Assembly (NCBI RefSeq): GCF_007679495.1
Contig: NZ_VEGP01000020.1
Span: 1 to 64,000, forward strand
Origin: Paenibacillus sp. 32O-W
GTDB taxonomy: Bacteria > Bacillota > Bacilli > Paenibacillales > NBRC-103111
DNA length: 64,000 nt
Direction: 5' to 3'
Under the pieces are notes generated by a model. It was not told where the DNA came from. It worked only from the letters and a program-made list of their open reading frames with translations, and searched no databases. The first letter of the stretch is position 1; each line of letters opens with the position of its first letter. Both the position numbers and the translations under genes were made by a program. Of this stretch, positions 35,662 through 45,642 are shown piece after piece.

Positions 35662-35896
35662 AACGATGGCGTACAAAGACGACGCTGACAGTTATCCCCT
35701 TGCTATTTTCAAGTGTTGCAGCACTTTCAGTACTTTGAAAGCCGGTTTAATTTCATTTGGAAGTTGATTCGGTTGTACGATTTGCTCTATCCTATAGAGG
35801 ACACCTCTTCTTTATGGCAGTGATTGCTTGACACTCTCACTTTACCAAACGAAGCGGTGTTTTTCTATTTTTCAACTTTTGTATTTAATCCGCTGC

Positions 35897-36122
35897 TTTT
35901 TCAAAATACAAGAAAGTATAAGTTTTCACCTTATACCTGTTCTTACCACATTAGAAAGTTTAAGTTCATTAAAGCATTAAAATGGAACAAACTTTCTAAC
36001 TGGCATAAAAAGCTTTCTCTAATACCGGGTTATTCATCTTCGAGATGGCTTCGTTAGGAGCTTTTTTTATATTTCATAGGTAAACGCGCCTGTCCAAAGG
36101 ACGGCGATAGCCGTTTATCCTT
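35897..36122 (-). repeat. REP-like repeat, copy C, interrupted and mosaic
   Basis: In reverse orientation, the front part (GGATAAACGGCTATCGCCGT with GTCC-TTT-GGAC and ATGAAATATAA) lies at 36067-36122 and the end block (AAAACTTATACTTTCTTGTA) at about 35900-35930. Between them sit about 120 extra bases, part of which (about 35950-36045) match 4020-4115. It looks like one repeat inserted in another. From 36123 to 36362 I see no gene. Confidence 0.6.
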
Positions 36123-36362
36123 GGTTGTATCAAGCATTTAAACCGGTTTTCGCTCTGCGAAAGTTGAGTTAGTATGATATACCCCCCCAATTTCCCACAA
36201 AATGGATTTTTTCTTAATTCTAAAGTACCATTTCCGCCCAGGAATCGAATCCTAACCCTTCCCCTTGCGTATAAAATACAACCAGGCAGCGAATCTCCTT
36301 TCCATACAAGATAAATTGCTATACATCTTTATACATAATACATAGATTTGGGGAGTGATGAG

Positions 36363-38307
36363 ATGAGAAGGGCCATCGGCTTGGTTTTCTTTGTGGTTAT
36401 CTTGGCTCTGTTGGCGGGATGCAAAGAAGGCCGTTCCTTTACCATCGACAAGGTGGATATTCGGGCGCAGCTCCTGGAAGATGGGGATCTGTACGTCGAA
36501 GAACTGTATACTTATCAATTTGAGGGAGAATTCAACGGTACTACGCGGAAGCTCAAGAGCGGCGGTCATGATGGGGTCGAGTTTTTCGAAGCTTATCTTC
36601 CGCCTGCGAACGCGAAGCTGGGCGGCTTTTCTTATAAGGAAGCTGATCAATTGACAACGGAGCTGAGTGATAATACTTACCGGATCCATACCAAGTCGAA
36701 AGACGAAATCAAGCAGGTCTACTACCGGTACCGCCTGGATCATGCCGTTTGGAAATATTCGGATACCGCCGAATTCTACTGGGCTTTCTTCGATTCGGAT
36801 AATGAGACCGATTTGCATAACATGTCCATCGAGATCATGCTGCCCCAACCGGTCGACTCGGGGGAAGTAAGCTATTTTTTTCATGATAAGACAGGAGGCC
36901 ACATTACCGGGACTTCCGGCCGTTCCATCCATTACGAGACGGAGCTGATGCCGGCCGGACAGAAGTCGGAGTTCCGCCTGTTGTTCCCTGCGGAATGGCT
37001 GCCGGATTCCCCATTGACTGCAGAAGAGAACCGCAAGGAGTCCATTCTCGCCAGGGAACAGAAGCTGCAGACCAGATACGAGCAGCGCGGGGCAAAACTG
37101 GCCTATGCGGAAGACATAATAAAAATGGCTTCCTGCATAATTCTGCTGGGCATCCTATATTTCGCCCTGCTGACTCCCTACAAGCTGACGGGCTTAGCCG
37201 GCAGGCATATTTCACGGGATGAGCTGGAAGCCCTCGATCCTTTGTTCGTCGCTTATATACACCGTAACGGCAAACTGATTCCAAAGGACATTACCGCCGG
37301 CCTATTTTCCTTATATCAAAAGGGCTGGATAGAAATCAGGAAAATTCCTGCCAGTCTACATTATAGACAAGATCCGAAGGCACCGAAGGAAACGTTCCGA
37401 TTCACATTCACCGGCGACCAACGCCTGCTTAATGAATATGAAACGGGATTTCGTCGGTTGGCTGTTTAAGAATATACCCGGAAGAAATCGTTCCTTCTCT
37501 CTGGAATCCATCTCCGGACCGTCCAAAGAGGAACGCAATAATGGAAAAGCGATGGAAGCTTACCGCAGAAGAAAGAAGAAATTCGATGAGAGATTCGAGG
37601 CATGGAAACAAAAGGTGCTGCATCATGAACGGTTCGCACCGTTCTTCAAGAACAATAAGGCGGTTGCATGGGTAGTATCGACTCTAACCGTCTTCCTCTA
37701 TGCCATGACCCTATATCTCTACTATGCGGATGTAAGCTCGTGGACCGCTATGGGCTGGGCCGGCGTTATTCTTGGGGCGGTTGCCGCAGTCGCCATAGCA
37801 TTATGGCGGTCGACCTGGACTTTTTTGATCTACGGTGTCATATGCTTCTTTACCGTCGCCCAGATCACCTTTAGCCATGCTATATTTCTGTTTACAGGAA
37901 CGATCCTTCTGTCCATGATTCTCCGGCTGCTGCTGCCGCTGCGAGTCCCTACTACGGAAGGTGCCCACTACAAAGCAGCCGTGGCCAAATGGAGAAGAGC
38001 ATTGAAACGTAAAAGGTACCCCGCAGGGACAGAAGCTGCCCGGTTGGAACGGCTGATGCAGTATGCTCTTATTCTCAACATTTCCAAGCCGTTCGCTAAG
38101 CATCATGCGAGCTTCGAGAGCTACAAGGAGCTGGAGAAGGCGTTCCCTCTAATCTCCATTCCGCATAGTACAACGAAATCTTTCAATCACACCTATGATT
38201 CCTGGAGTACGTGGGGGGGCTCGTATAGCTCCGGGGGAGGCAGCAGCTCTGGAGGTGGTGGAGGCGGAGGCGATTCCGGGGGTGGGGGCGGTGCCGGCGC
38301 TTTCTAG
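36363..38307 (+). pseudogene. DUF2207 membrane protein, split by a one-base insertion
   Basis: Begins at ATG 36363 (GGGGAGTG upstream) with a signal and a Cys in 'LALLAGCKEGRSF', then the DUF2207 extracytoplasmic domain ('DGDLYVEELYTYQFEGEFNG', 'VYYRYRLDHAVWKYSDTAEF'), and a TM helix near 255-275. The frame ends at 37469 after 'NEYETGFRRLAV'. One base fewer in the GAAAC at 37440-37444 gives 'NEYERDFVGWLFKN' and joins the second frame (to 38307), which carries two to four more TM helices and the Gly/Ser-rich tail ending 'GAGAF' that is typical of full DUF2207 proteins. The joined product is about 647 residues, the normal size. The break may be decay or a base-calling error. Function of the family is unknown. 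Confidence 0.85.
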
Positions 38308-38347
38308 CTTGGTTGGACGATTCAGCTGTCGAAATCAGCCCCGGGAA

Positions 38348-38398
38348 GCAGCAGCGGCCAAGACCTTCCTTCAATAGGAGGCCCGGCTGCTGTTTTTA
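38348..38398 (+). terminator. Terminator after the DUF2207 gene
   Basis: AGCAGCAGCGGCC near 38348 pairs, with a bulge, with GGCCCGGCTGCT near 38380-38391, followed by GTTTTTATT. From 38399 to 38658 I see no supported gene. Confidence 0.75.
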
Positions 38399-38658
38399 TT
38401 GTGGCCCATTAGATAGCGTCAAACAAGTGCCCCCCATTTATTTCCTATCCCCGAGATTATCGGCTAGAAATAAGTGATCGCTGCCTTTATTAGGTCCCAA
38501 TTACGGATGATGTTCACGAAACAGACCTCTTATTGGGTTCGTTCTTGGTTATGCTTTCGAAAACAATACAAAGTGCATCGGACGGACTTTCCGCCCATTC
38601 AGATGCACGGTGCGAGCAAACAAACATCGCTTCAAGCAGCGAACCTGTTCCATAACAT

Positions 38659-39330
38659 TCAGCCTTCGGAACGGAGTCGGGATTCCGTGATCTCCTTCAG
38701 CCTCCGCTGTACAAGATGAACGGCTATGGCATCGTCCAAATAGCCGAACGGAAAGATATAATCCGGTATAATATCGGTCGATAAAATAAAATAAAGCAGC
38801 CCGCTGCCGAGAACGGCCCGCTCCTCCGGCGACGCCTGCCCCTCTTCATAGATTCGGTACATATCGCTTAATTGATTTATGAAAGGCCCCGCCCCGCTTA
38901 CCTGATCCAGCTTGGCCCGAAAATCGCTATGGATGACCTGCTGCCCTTCCTTGGTCCGGGCATATTGCTCGTATTTGTTCAGCTCCTGTTCGATCCGCTC
39001 TACCGTAAAATGCTCGTGGAACCATTGGGAAGAGGCCAGCACCTCATAAATAATCGAGACGATTTCATCGATCTGAGACGGATTTTCCTCCAGCGGCTCC
39101 CCGACCGCATAGCCTGCCGCCCGAAACAACTGCTCCGCCGGCACCTGCAAATGGTCGGACAGCTTGCGCAGATGGTCCGGCTTGGCCTGCTGTTTGCCAT
39201 TGATAATCCGTGAAATGGTCGCTGTATGAATACCGGTCCGTTCACTCAATTTCCGCATCGAGAGCGAACGCTCCCGCAGCAGGTCCTTCAGTAACGAGCC
39301 GAGAGGAAGCTCCCTGGAATCGACTGACAT
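38659..39330 (-). CDS. XRE helix-turn-helix fused to DUF1232 domain
   Basis: 223 residues, ATG 39330 with AAGGAGGG upstream. Residues about 10-72 are an XRE/Cro-type HTH ('LLRERSLSMRKLSERTGIHT', 'TISRIINGKQQAKPDHLRKL'). The C-terminal part (about 165-212) is a DUF1232 / YkvA-like hydrophobic unit, 'LYFILSTDIIPDYIFPFGYL' with the conserved D-x-IPD motif. The hydrophobic unit may anchor the protein to the membrane or mediate pairing. No neighbour shares the strand closely; the target is unknown. Confidence 0.85.
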   Translation of the reverse strand: MSVDSRELPLGSLLKDLLRERSLSMRKLSERTGIHTATISRIINGKQQAKPDHLRKLSDHLQVPAEQLFRAAGYAVGEPLEENPSQIDEIVSIIYEVLASSQWFHEHFTVERIEQELNKYEQYARTKEGQQVIHSDFRAKLDQVSGAGPFINQLSDMYRIYEEGQASPEERAVLGSGLLYFILSTDIIPDYIFPFGYLDDAIAVHLVQRRLKEITESRLRSEG

Positions 39331-39481
39331 CGTCTGCTTCCCTCCTTACGGGCATAGAAATGCCATCTGTATAGACTAGTCTATACAGTCTACGAACCCC
39401 TGCCGGACAGTATGACAAAAACAGAATTCCCACCATACTCGGGATCATAAAGAAAGAGAGATAAGGCAGAGACAGGACTCG

Positions 39482-39515
39482 AAACACCGCGCGCGACTCC
39501 CAGCGCGCGGTGTTT
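39482..39515. other. Perfect 13-bp GC-rich hairpin
   Basis: AAACACCGCGCGC (39482-39494) and GCGCGCGGTGTTT (39503-39515), loop GACTCCCA. No T-run on either side. The gap 39331-39638 holds this and the terminator below and no gene. Confidence 0.6.
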
Positions 39516-39556
39516 GGCGTCGCATGACGGTGGTCAACCACATGCGGAAAGAATCA

Positions 39557-39585
39557 AGGCCTCGGAGCACAACCCTCCGAAGCCT
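39557..39585 (-). terminator. Terminator of the 39639-40271 gene
   Basis: GGC-TCGGAG and CTCCGA-GCC pair around CACAACC with one mismatch; on the minus strand TTGATTCTTT follows. Confidence 0.55.
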
Positions 39586-39638
39586 TCTTCCATTGAAATG
39601 CCCCTCTAGCATAGCGAATTTTAGCAAGCCGTGACGAA

Positions 39639-40271
39639 CTACTTGGATTCCGCATCAGATCGATAAGTGAACAGAAACTCCGGCGCATCGGCAAAGATAT
39701 CATTGATTTCCTCAACAATATCGACCCACTTTCCTCCGCGGGCCATCGCAAGCGCCAAATTGTCCGCCGTATTCTCCACATGATAGCCATCCAGAAGCTG
39801 TGCCGTCCGAGAGAACAACTCATGAGCGGTGCGAAGGTAATTCAACTCCGTCTCCTGCAGCGGCCCCTCGTGACTTCCTATCGTCCCCAACGCATTATTG
39901 ATCTCCGTGAACCAGGCTTGAGGAGTATATTTTATCGTTCGGAACGGCTCCCCCTTGACCTCTTCCGCCCCAGCAATTAAAGCAGGGATGGCCTGATTGA
40001 AGCGGTAAGCCAAGCCTGCCTGATACTTATAGCTGAGCCTCTGTTCCATCTCGTGATCCTGCAGCAGGCTTCCGGTGGCATCGCGCAGGATTCCGGCAAA
40101 CATAATCGCATCATAGTAATGCAGAATTAACTGCTTTCCCCGGTCTACCTCCGCTTGCTGACGTTCCGTCATGTTATGATTGATAAAATATAGATTCCAG
40201 GCGGCACTTGCCAGCAATAGAAGCGTAAGCACCGGTAGTATTAACTTTCTCCTTGCAGTCAAACGGATCAA
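39639..40271 (-). CDS. Membrane-anchored hypothetical protein
   Basis: 210 residues. A basic start and one TM helix ('KLILPVLTLLLLASAAWNLY', about 9-28) anchor a helical extracytoplasmic domain without recognised motifs. Blocks such as 'LHYYDAIMFAGILRDATGSL' and 'ALAMARGGKWVDIVEEINDI' look like long helices, perhaps a sensor-type or chaperone-type bundle. No family recognised. The next gene on the strand lies beyond a 263-base gap that contains only a REP-like copy. Confidence 0.75.
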   Translation of the reverse strand: MIRLTARRKLILPVLTLLLLASAAWNLYFINHNMTERQQAEVDRGKQLILHYYDAIMFAGILRDATGSLLQDHEMEQRLSYKYQAGLAYRFNQAIPALIAGAEEVKGEPFRTIKYTPQAWFTEINNALGTIGSHEGPLQETELNYLRTAHELFSRTAQLLDGYHVENTADNLALAMARGGKWVDIVEEINDIFADAPEFLFTYRSDAESK

Positions 40272-40304
40272 CTCTCATTCTTTATAAACTGTTTGCTCCC
40301 ATTA

Positions 40305-40346
40305 CAAGGATAAACGGCTATCGCCGTCCTAAGGACGGGCGCGTTT
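40305..40346. repeat. REP-like repeat, copy D (front part)
   Basis: CAAGGATAAACGGCTATCGC, then CGTCC-TAA-GGACGGGCGCGTTT. Carries the two hairpins of the family but not the AT-rich end block. The gap 40272-40534 holds nothing else recognisable. Confidence 0.75.
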
Positions 40347-40534
40347 CGGCGGAACCCCTATAGTATATACCATAAACTGGATGGCATCAATTGTTTGGAT
40401 CGAACAGTATACCCAGAGTCTCGTTCGCCGAATAACGGGACTTATACCGATTCGGAAATCTATATCCAAGGGGATGTTCCCGTTTTATGTGACGTTTTTT
40501 GGGACAGCCCCTTGCCTCGGAGTCTTTATAACGG

Positions 40535-43500
40535 TTAATCACCGTTCTTCGGACCGTTGCCGTTTTTCTTGACGACTTGAATTTGCAATCGCTCGGAAGT
40601 AACCTTCTTGCCGTTCAGAGTAACCTCGGCCCATATCTCCGCCGTTCCCGTCTTCTGTGTGACGACCATTCCGTCTTCTACCCTCGCTATCTTGTAATCT
40701 GTGGTGAAGTAACGGATTTCCGCCCCCGCCAGATCGATAGGCTCGAAGGAATTGAGATAGCCTTGGATTTCCAGCGGAACGCGGTCTTTCCGCTTGATTT
40801 CCTCCTGGTCGATGGAGAGGACAACCCGTTCCAGCTCATAGGCAGGACCGTAAATCCCTGTCTCGGTAATGCTGTTCCACATATTCTGATTGTTGCCGAA
40901 TCCATTGACCCGGACATAACGGGCATTCACCGGAGCAATAGGATATACCTCGTGATCCTTGGTTCTGCCTGAGCTGGAGCCGTCGAATACTTTCGTCCAC
41001 TGCTCCCCGTCTGCGGAAACCTCAATGTTGAAAAAGCTGGTTCTGGTATCGCCGTTGTACCAGGCCAAGCTGACGGCCGTCACTTCGCGGATCTCTCCCA
41101 GATCATAGCTTATCCATTGCTTGCCCGAGGCCGACCAACGCGTCTCCAGATTGCCGTCTATCGTATTCTCCGGCACGTTGCCATCGTCTTCGCTTGCGGC
41201 GACCGAAGCTACCGGCCAGGAAGGACGGTCAGCAGGAATCCCGTACTGGACCTGGCTCGTAAAGTAGATATAATAGACTCCCTCGTTTCGTACACCGGAA
41301 GGGTCGGTAACGGTTATGCGAGCCATACCCGGAATTTGCTCCGCCTGCCGGACATGAACCTGATGCCCGTCCACAGATGGAACGGCATTGACAACAGGGG
41401 GCTTCTCCTGATCCGCCGGCAGTTCCATTTCATATACATATTTCTTGGATTTGAAACGGGCCAACGGCTGACCATCAACCGTTATTCCGCCTGCCTCGGC
41501 CAACTCCCCTTCCATGACCTGCCATTGATCGAGCGGAACAACCGCCGGCGCTTGCTGCGGCAGGGGCTCTCCCGGCATAAGAGGCACCATCCAGACGCTG
41601 ATAGTCGTGTTCAATACCTCCTCCATATGGATGGCCAGCTTGCGGATCCCGATATTCGGATTCTGGCCGGAAGGATTCGGAGAGGTAGGCAAGGGCTCAG
41701 CCGGCATGACGCTGAACTTCGCCTCTCCCGGGGACAAGATTTTGACCAGCAGACGCTTGTCGCCATAACTCAACACGGCCGAGGTTCCCATGTCGTCTAT
41801 ATCGATATTCGCCCGCGTATGCATGAACCAATACAGTTCGGAAGGCACCTTGTTCTCCACTTCATCCTGAACGAGGAACTGCCTCCGATGATCCAGAAGC
41901 GCCGTGCCTCTGCGGACGGACACGGCCTGATCCCGATAAGCGGGCGTCATATCCGTTATCGCAAATGCGCCTTGCAGGCGGTTGAATTCGCTGCGGACGA
42001 TTTCGGAAACGGCCGCTTCCCTCTGATCCGCTCTGGCGGACGGCTGGATCACCAACGTGTTATGGCCTTCCGCACGCTTGCGGTAATAATTCCATCGGGC
42101 GCCGTTAACCCCGTTGTCCCAATAACCGGGAACATTATAGTCTTCACTGCCGAAGTCTTCGGCCCAACGGACTCCATACGCATCGAAGACGAACGATCCG
42201 GTATCCAGGTCGCCATGCGGAGCGCCGTTCACTCCTCCCTTGAAGCCGACGAACAAGCCGTACCGGTCATTCCAGGAGCTCCGCATCGTGACGGCCTTGG
42301 GACGCCCGAAGTAACGGTCCAGGTAGGCAGGCTCGGCCGCCCCGTATATTTCCGGGCGATACCATAACAGATCATACATTCCGGCAGCCACGTTATTCTC
42401 TGTGGCGAACCGGTGATAGCCCGTATATTCCGGCTTGTCAAACCGGTTGGCAAACCAGAGCAGCAGTCGCCCGGGAACCAATCCCGCACTATTATCGGAA
42501 TAATTAAATCCTCCCGTTGACCCGGCTATATAGATCGGAAACTCGGGGGTTTCGAACAGGCCGTCCCGTTCGGTGAACCCGTAATCATGCCCGACCGTTG
42601 TCTCCAGAGCGGACAGGAAATAGACTAGGGAAATCGTACCGTACTCCCAATAGGCAGGGCCTTCGATGGCCGAGCCGTCAGGGGCATACTGGGTAAGCCC
42701 GTATTGAATCGACTTGAAAGCTTCGCGGAGAATCAGGCCGGCCAATTGTTCCTCTTCGTCGGCAATGGCAAGGGCGCCCAAGGCCATTCCGCCATTGGAG
42801 ACGAAGTTCCAATTGTCACGGTTATAGACCCACCAGTACGTTTTGTCGATGTACATCGGAACGGCGGGCTTCAATCCCTTGTTGACGATTGCCTGGCGCA
42901 CCGTCTCCCGCTGCTCCTCGTTCAAATAGCTGTACAGCCAATCATATCCGAGTGCAATTCCGTGCGTCATCGTCGCGGTGTCGAGGAAATGCTGCGGACT
43001 CCAATCCGGATAGGCATCGGAGGCAGCATACTCCAATTCCGCCCAGGCTCTGTCCGCATATTTGGAATCCTGTGTGATCTGGTAAACGAAGGCCAAGGTA
43101 GCCACACGCTTCGCAGCCGTAGAATCCAGCCTCAAACCGTCCGGCTTCCGATACTCGGCCGGGGGCTGGGGCAATATGCTGTCGGCTTCCTCCCGCACCC
43201 CTTCAAACCAGGAAGCCGCCCTATCATCCGAGGATACCAGATTCCGAATCCGTTCGAAGTCGCTCGCTTCAGCCAACAGCCTCGGATGCCGGTTGCCCGG
43301 ATTGTTTGCCTTGATCTCCGCTATGATCTCCTCTGCCGTCGGGGCCGTGTACAGACGGACGATCGTCCGGCCGGTTCCGCCATGCGGGTCGGAGGCCGTT
43401 ACCGTGAAGGAATCGGCACCGACGTATTCCGCATTCGGGGTATACGTCCATTTTCCGCTCTCCTCCATCGATAACCGGCCGTGCTGCGGCTGCTGCTCCA

Positions 43501-45220
43501 CCGTGAAGACCAGCGGGTCTCCGTCCGGATCGGACGCCGCTATCTGCCCGGAGACAGGTGTGTTCTTATCCGTAGGCTGAATACCTTCCTCCAGAATCGG
43601 CGCATGGTTGACCGGATGCACAAGGAGCGTCACCTTGGAAACGGCAAAGGAACCCCTGCCATCCTCTACGGCCACCAAGAAGCTGTCGGTACCCGTGAAG
43701 GAATCGTTCGGATAATAAGACCATCGGCCGTCGGCCTGGACATGGACCACACCTAGTCCGGCGTCCATCGCCTTCCAATAGACAAGCGGAAGCTCCTGTT
43801 CCGATACGCCCTCTATGCGGCCGCTTGCGTATTCGTTCTCATTAATATCTGCCGAGTAATCGGGCACCGCAATCCCCCTCTGATTCCCGACCAGAACTAC
43901 ACAAGAAGCGGTATGCCCCCCGTCTGCGGTTACTGCTTTAATGACGGCAATCCCTTCGGAGTGCGCCGTGACCACTCCCTCCTCCACAGATGCCACGTCG
44001 GAATTGGAGCTGTTCCATTCCACGGCGGGATTAGAAGCATTAGGAGGAGTCAAGTAAACATTCACGGTGACCGATTGCCCTATTTGAAGCGAAACCTGCT
44101 CTTGATCCAAACGGATTCCCTCCACAGAGTGCCAAGGCACCATACGAATGTCGTCAAACCAAACCTTGCCGGTGCCCGTCTCCAGAAAATTCTCGATTTT
44201 CACGGCGGAAACAGCAGCGTTGTCCGGGATTTGAACGACGCGTTCCAGCAAGGTCCAATCGTTCGTTCCCCGCAGCGTATCCAAATAGACGAGATCGCCC
44301 ACCCTTTTCCCACCGGAATCGGTAAATTGCAGCCTCGTCACTCCGCCGCCGGTCGCTTCTTCTGTCTTTATCCAGAGCTGCAGCTTTACGGCTCGTCCGA
44401 TATGCTCGGGCTTCAAAGGCACACTCTGAACGACCGCCGCTCTGGACGGCTGTTCCGCGGAGATTCTGAGCGAAGTTTGCCCGGAATGATAAACTTCATT
44501 ATCTGCCTGAATGGAAGGAGAACCGCTGGCTATCCAATTAGACCAATTAATGAAGCCGCCCTTATCATCCCTTTTCTCGAAATCGCCGTTCATCACCATC
44601 TCCTCACCGATCGGCCCGGATTCCACCCCGATCAGCAGGGCACCGTCAAACCATGCTGTCCCGGTGCCGGTTTCCAGGAAATTTTCAATTTTGATGCCGG
44701 CCACAGCACTATCCTTGGGAACGAAAATGGTTCCTTCGATTTGAATCCAATCCGCCGTTCCCTGAACCTTCTTCAGTTCAATCAGGTCGCCTGTGCGCCC
44801 TCCGTTCTGATTAATGAGAAACATCCGGTTGAATGCCCCGCTGCCTGTCACGTTTTCCGTTTTGATCCATTGCGAAAATTTAAAATGACGTCCTTTCAAT
44901 TCGTCCGGAATAAGGACATTTTGATATAAACTGGCCCGGCTGGGCTCTGCGGCATGTATTCGGAACGATCGGTTACCCTCCTTCGCTATCGTATCGTCCA
45001 CTGTAAACTCCGGGTTTCCACTGAAGCGATAAGGCGTCCAACCTGCGGGGATCCCGCCGCTCTCTACCTCATACCCTCCATTCTGCAATAAATTGTCCGG
45101 CTCCGGGGATTCCGCATAAACTAACTGTCCCCATCCGGCAAACAGGGTTCCCACCAGCAATGTAAGCGTTAGCAAAACTGCCGTTCCGGAAAACCATTTC
45201 CTTGGAATCAAACATACCAT
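40535..45220 (-). CDS. Large secreted heparinase-II/III-like polysaccharide lyase, multidomain
   Basis: 1561 residues. Signal peptide (about 1-36, ending near 'QLVYAESPEP'); two homologous carbohydrate-binding jelly-roll modules (about 42-200 and 205-360, both with 'RAA/RAS..QNV..P' and 'IENFLETGTGKVWFD' type ends); a Big_2 Ig-like domain (about 360-450, 'VEGIRLDQEQVSLQIGQSVT'); two cadherin/VCBS-like repeats (about 455-635, 'VNHAPILEEG', 'DPDGDPLVFTV'); a heparinase/alginate-lyase alpha-toroid and beta-sandwich (about 640-1210, 'RDNWNFVSNGGMALGALAIA', 'YDWLYSYLNEEQRE', 'GHNTLVIQPSARA'); an F5/8-type discoidin module (about 1325-1450); and a final Ig-like domain. It probably degrades uronic-acid polysaccharide outside the cell. 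The gene stands alone; no S-layer or sortase signal at the C-terminus. Confidence 0.88.
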   Translation of the reverse strand: MVCLIPRKWFSGTAVLLTLTLLVGTLFAGWGQLVYAESPEPDNLLQNGGYEVESGGIPAGWTPYRFSGNPEFTVDDTIAKEGNRSFRIHAAEPSRASLYQNVLIPDELKGRHFKFSQWIKTENVTGSGAFNRMFLINQNGGRTGDLIELKKVQGTADWIQIEGTIFVPKDSAVAGIKIENFLETGTGTAWFDGALLIGVESGPIGEEMVMNGDFEKRDDKGGFINWSNWIASGSPSIQADNEVYHSGQTSLRISAEQPSRAAVVQSVPLKPEHIGRAVKLQLWIKTEEATGGGVTRLQFTDSGGKRVGDLVYLDTLRGTNDWTLLERVVQIPDNAAVSAVKIENFLETGTGKVWFDDIRMVPWHSVEGIRLDQEQVSLQIGQSVTVNVYLTPPNASNPAVEWNSSNSDVASVEEGVVTAHSEGIAVIKAVTADGGHTASCVVLVGNQRGIAVPDYSADINENEYASGRIEGVSEQELPLVYWKAMDAGLGVVHVQADGRWSYYPNDSFTGTDSFLVAVEDGRGSFAVSKVTLLVHPVNHAPILEEGIQPTDKNTPVSGQIAASDPDGDPLVFTVEQQPQHGRLSMEESGKWTYTPNAEYVGADSFTVTASDPHGGTGRTIVRLYTAPTAEEIIAEIKANNPGNRHPRLLAEASDFERIRNLVSSDDRAASWFEGVREEADSILPQPPAEYRKPDGLRLDSTAAKRVATLAFVYQITQDSKYADRAWAELEYAASDAYPDWSPQHFLDTATMTHGIALGYDWLYSYLNEEQRETVRQAIVNKGLKPAVPMYIDKTYWWVYNRDNWNFVSNGGMALGALAIADEEEQLAGLILREAFKSIQYGLTQYAPDGSAIEGPAYWEYGTISLVYFLSALETTVGHDYGFTERDGLFETPEFPIYIAGSTGGFNYSDNSAGLVPGRLLLWFANRFDKPEYTGYHRFATENNVAAGMYDLLWYRPEIYGAAEPAYLDRYFGRPKAVTMRSSWNDRYGLFVGFKGGVNGAPHGDLDTGSFVFDAYGVRWAEDFGSEDYNVPGYWDNGVNGARWNYYRKRAEGHNTLVIQPSARADQREAAVSEIVRSEFNRLQGAFAITDMTPAYRDQAVSVRRGTALLDHRRQFLVQDEVENKVPSELYWFMHTRANIDIDDMGTSAVLSYGDKRLLVKILSPGEAKFSVMPAEPLPTSPNPSGQNPNIGIRKLAIHMEEVLNTTISVWMVPLMPGEPLPQQAPAVVPLDQWQVMEGELAEAGGITVDGQPLARFKSKKYVYEMELPADQEKPPVVNAVPSVDGHQVHVRQAEQIPGMARITVTDPSGVRNEGVYYIYFTSQVQYGIPADRPSWPVASVAASEDDGNVPENTIDGNLETRWSASGKQWISYDLGEIREVTAVSLAWYNGDTRTSFFNIEVSADGEQWTKVFDGSSSGRTKDHEVYPIAPVNARYVRVNGFGNNQNMWNSITETGIYGPAYELERVVLSIDQEEIKRKDRVPLEIQGYLNSFEPIDLAGAEIRYFTTDYKIARVEDGMVVTQKTGTAEIWAEVTLNGKKVTSERLQIQVVKKNGNGPKNGD

Positions 45221-45325
45221 CTCCTTTATTTAGGTAGTCGACTCCATAGTAAATGATTGTATATCCGTTGATAACTATACATATTCAAGATAGCCTATCC
45301 ACATTTAAGATTTATCTATCCCATA

Positions 45326-45642
45326 GAGGCTGTCGATTCATTGTGGGAAAGGTGTACAACAGGATGTTGTACTAGTGAAAAGTCCAACAGCGAAAACATA
45401 ACGGACCTGGGAGACCCTATTTCGTCAAAATAGGCGATTTTTTTAGACTAACGGACACCGTTGCGCTTATTTCATTGAAATCCTCATACTTTCGCCTGCA
45501 TTTCTTGGGAATAAGGTCATCTGGTTCCGTTAAAATTTCCGAAAGGACCTTGTGGAGCAATTAAGGTCTCTGGGGTCCGTTATAACCAAACCGTGTAGGT
45601 TTTCGCATGATCTTTGGTTGTACACCTTTATTCGACAGCCTC
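45326..45642. mobile_element. MITE, 317 bp, with 5-bp target duplication
   Basis: Bounded by GAGGCTGTCGA (45326-45336) and its inverted copy ending at 45642; an inner pair AAGGTGTACAAC / GTTGTACACCTTT continues the inverted repeat. The direct repeat CCATA flanks both ends (45321-45325 and 45643-45647). No transposase frame inside. The interior has several GGTCCGTTA / TAACGGACC motifs. Termini of this kind suggest mobilisation by a transposase of another element with GAGGCTGTC ends. It lies between the lyase gene and mazG. Confidence 0.9.

Noticed and set aside
38410-38440. Single IS256-like end (GATAGCGTCAAACAAGTG)
   Set aside because: Only one end, no partner and no transposase trace nearby; match is short.
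38474-38719. Plus-strand frame of 81 codons
   Set aside because: Overlaps the end of the XRE-DUF1232 gene, no ribosome site, composition not protein-like.
41117-44929. Several long plus-strand frames within the lyase gene
   Set aside because: Shadows of the large minus-strand gene, which has a signal peptide and recognisable domains.
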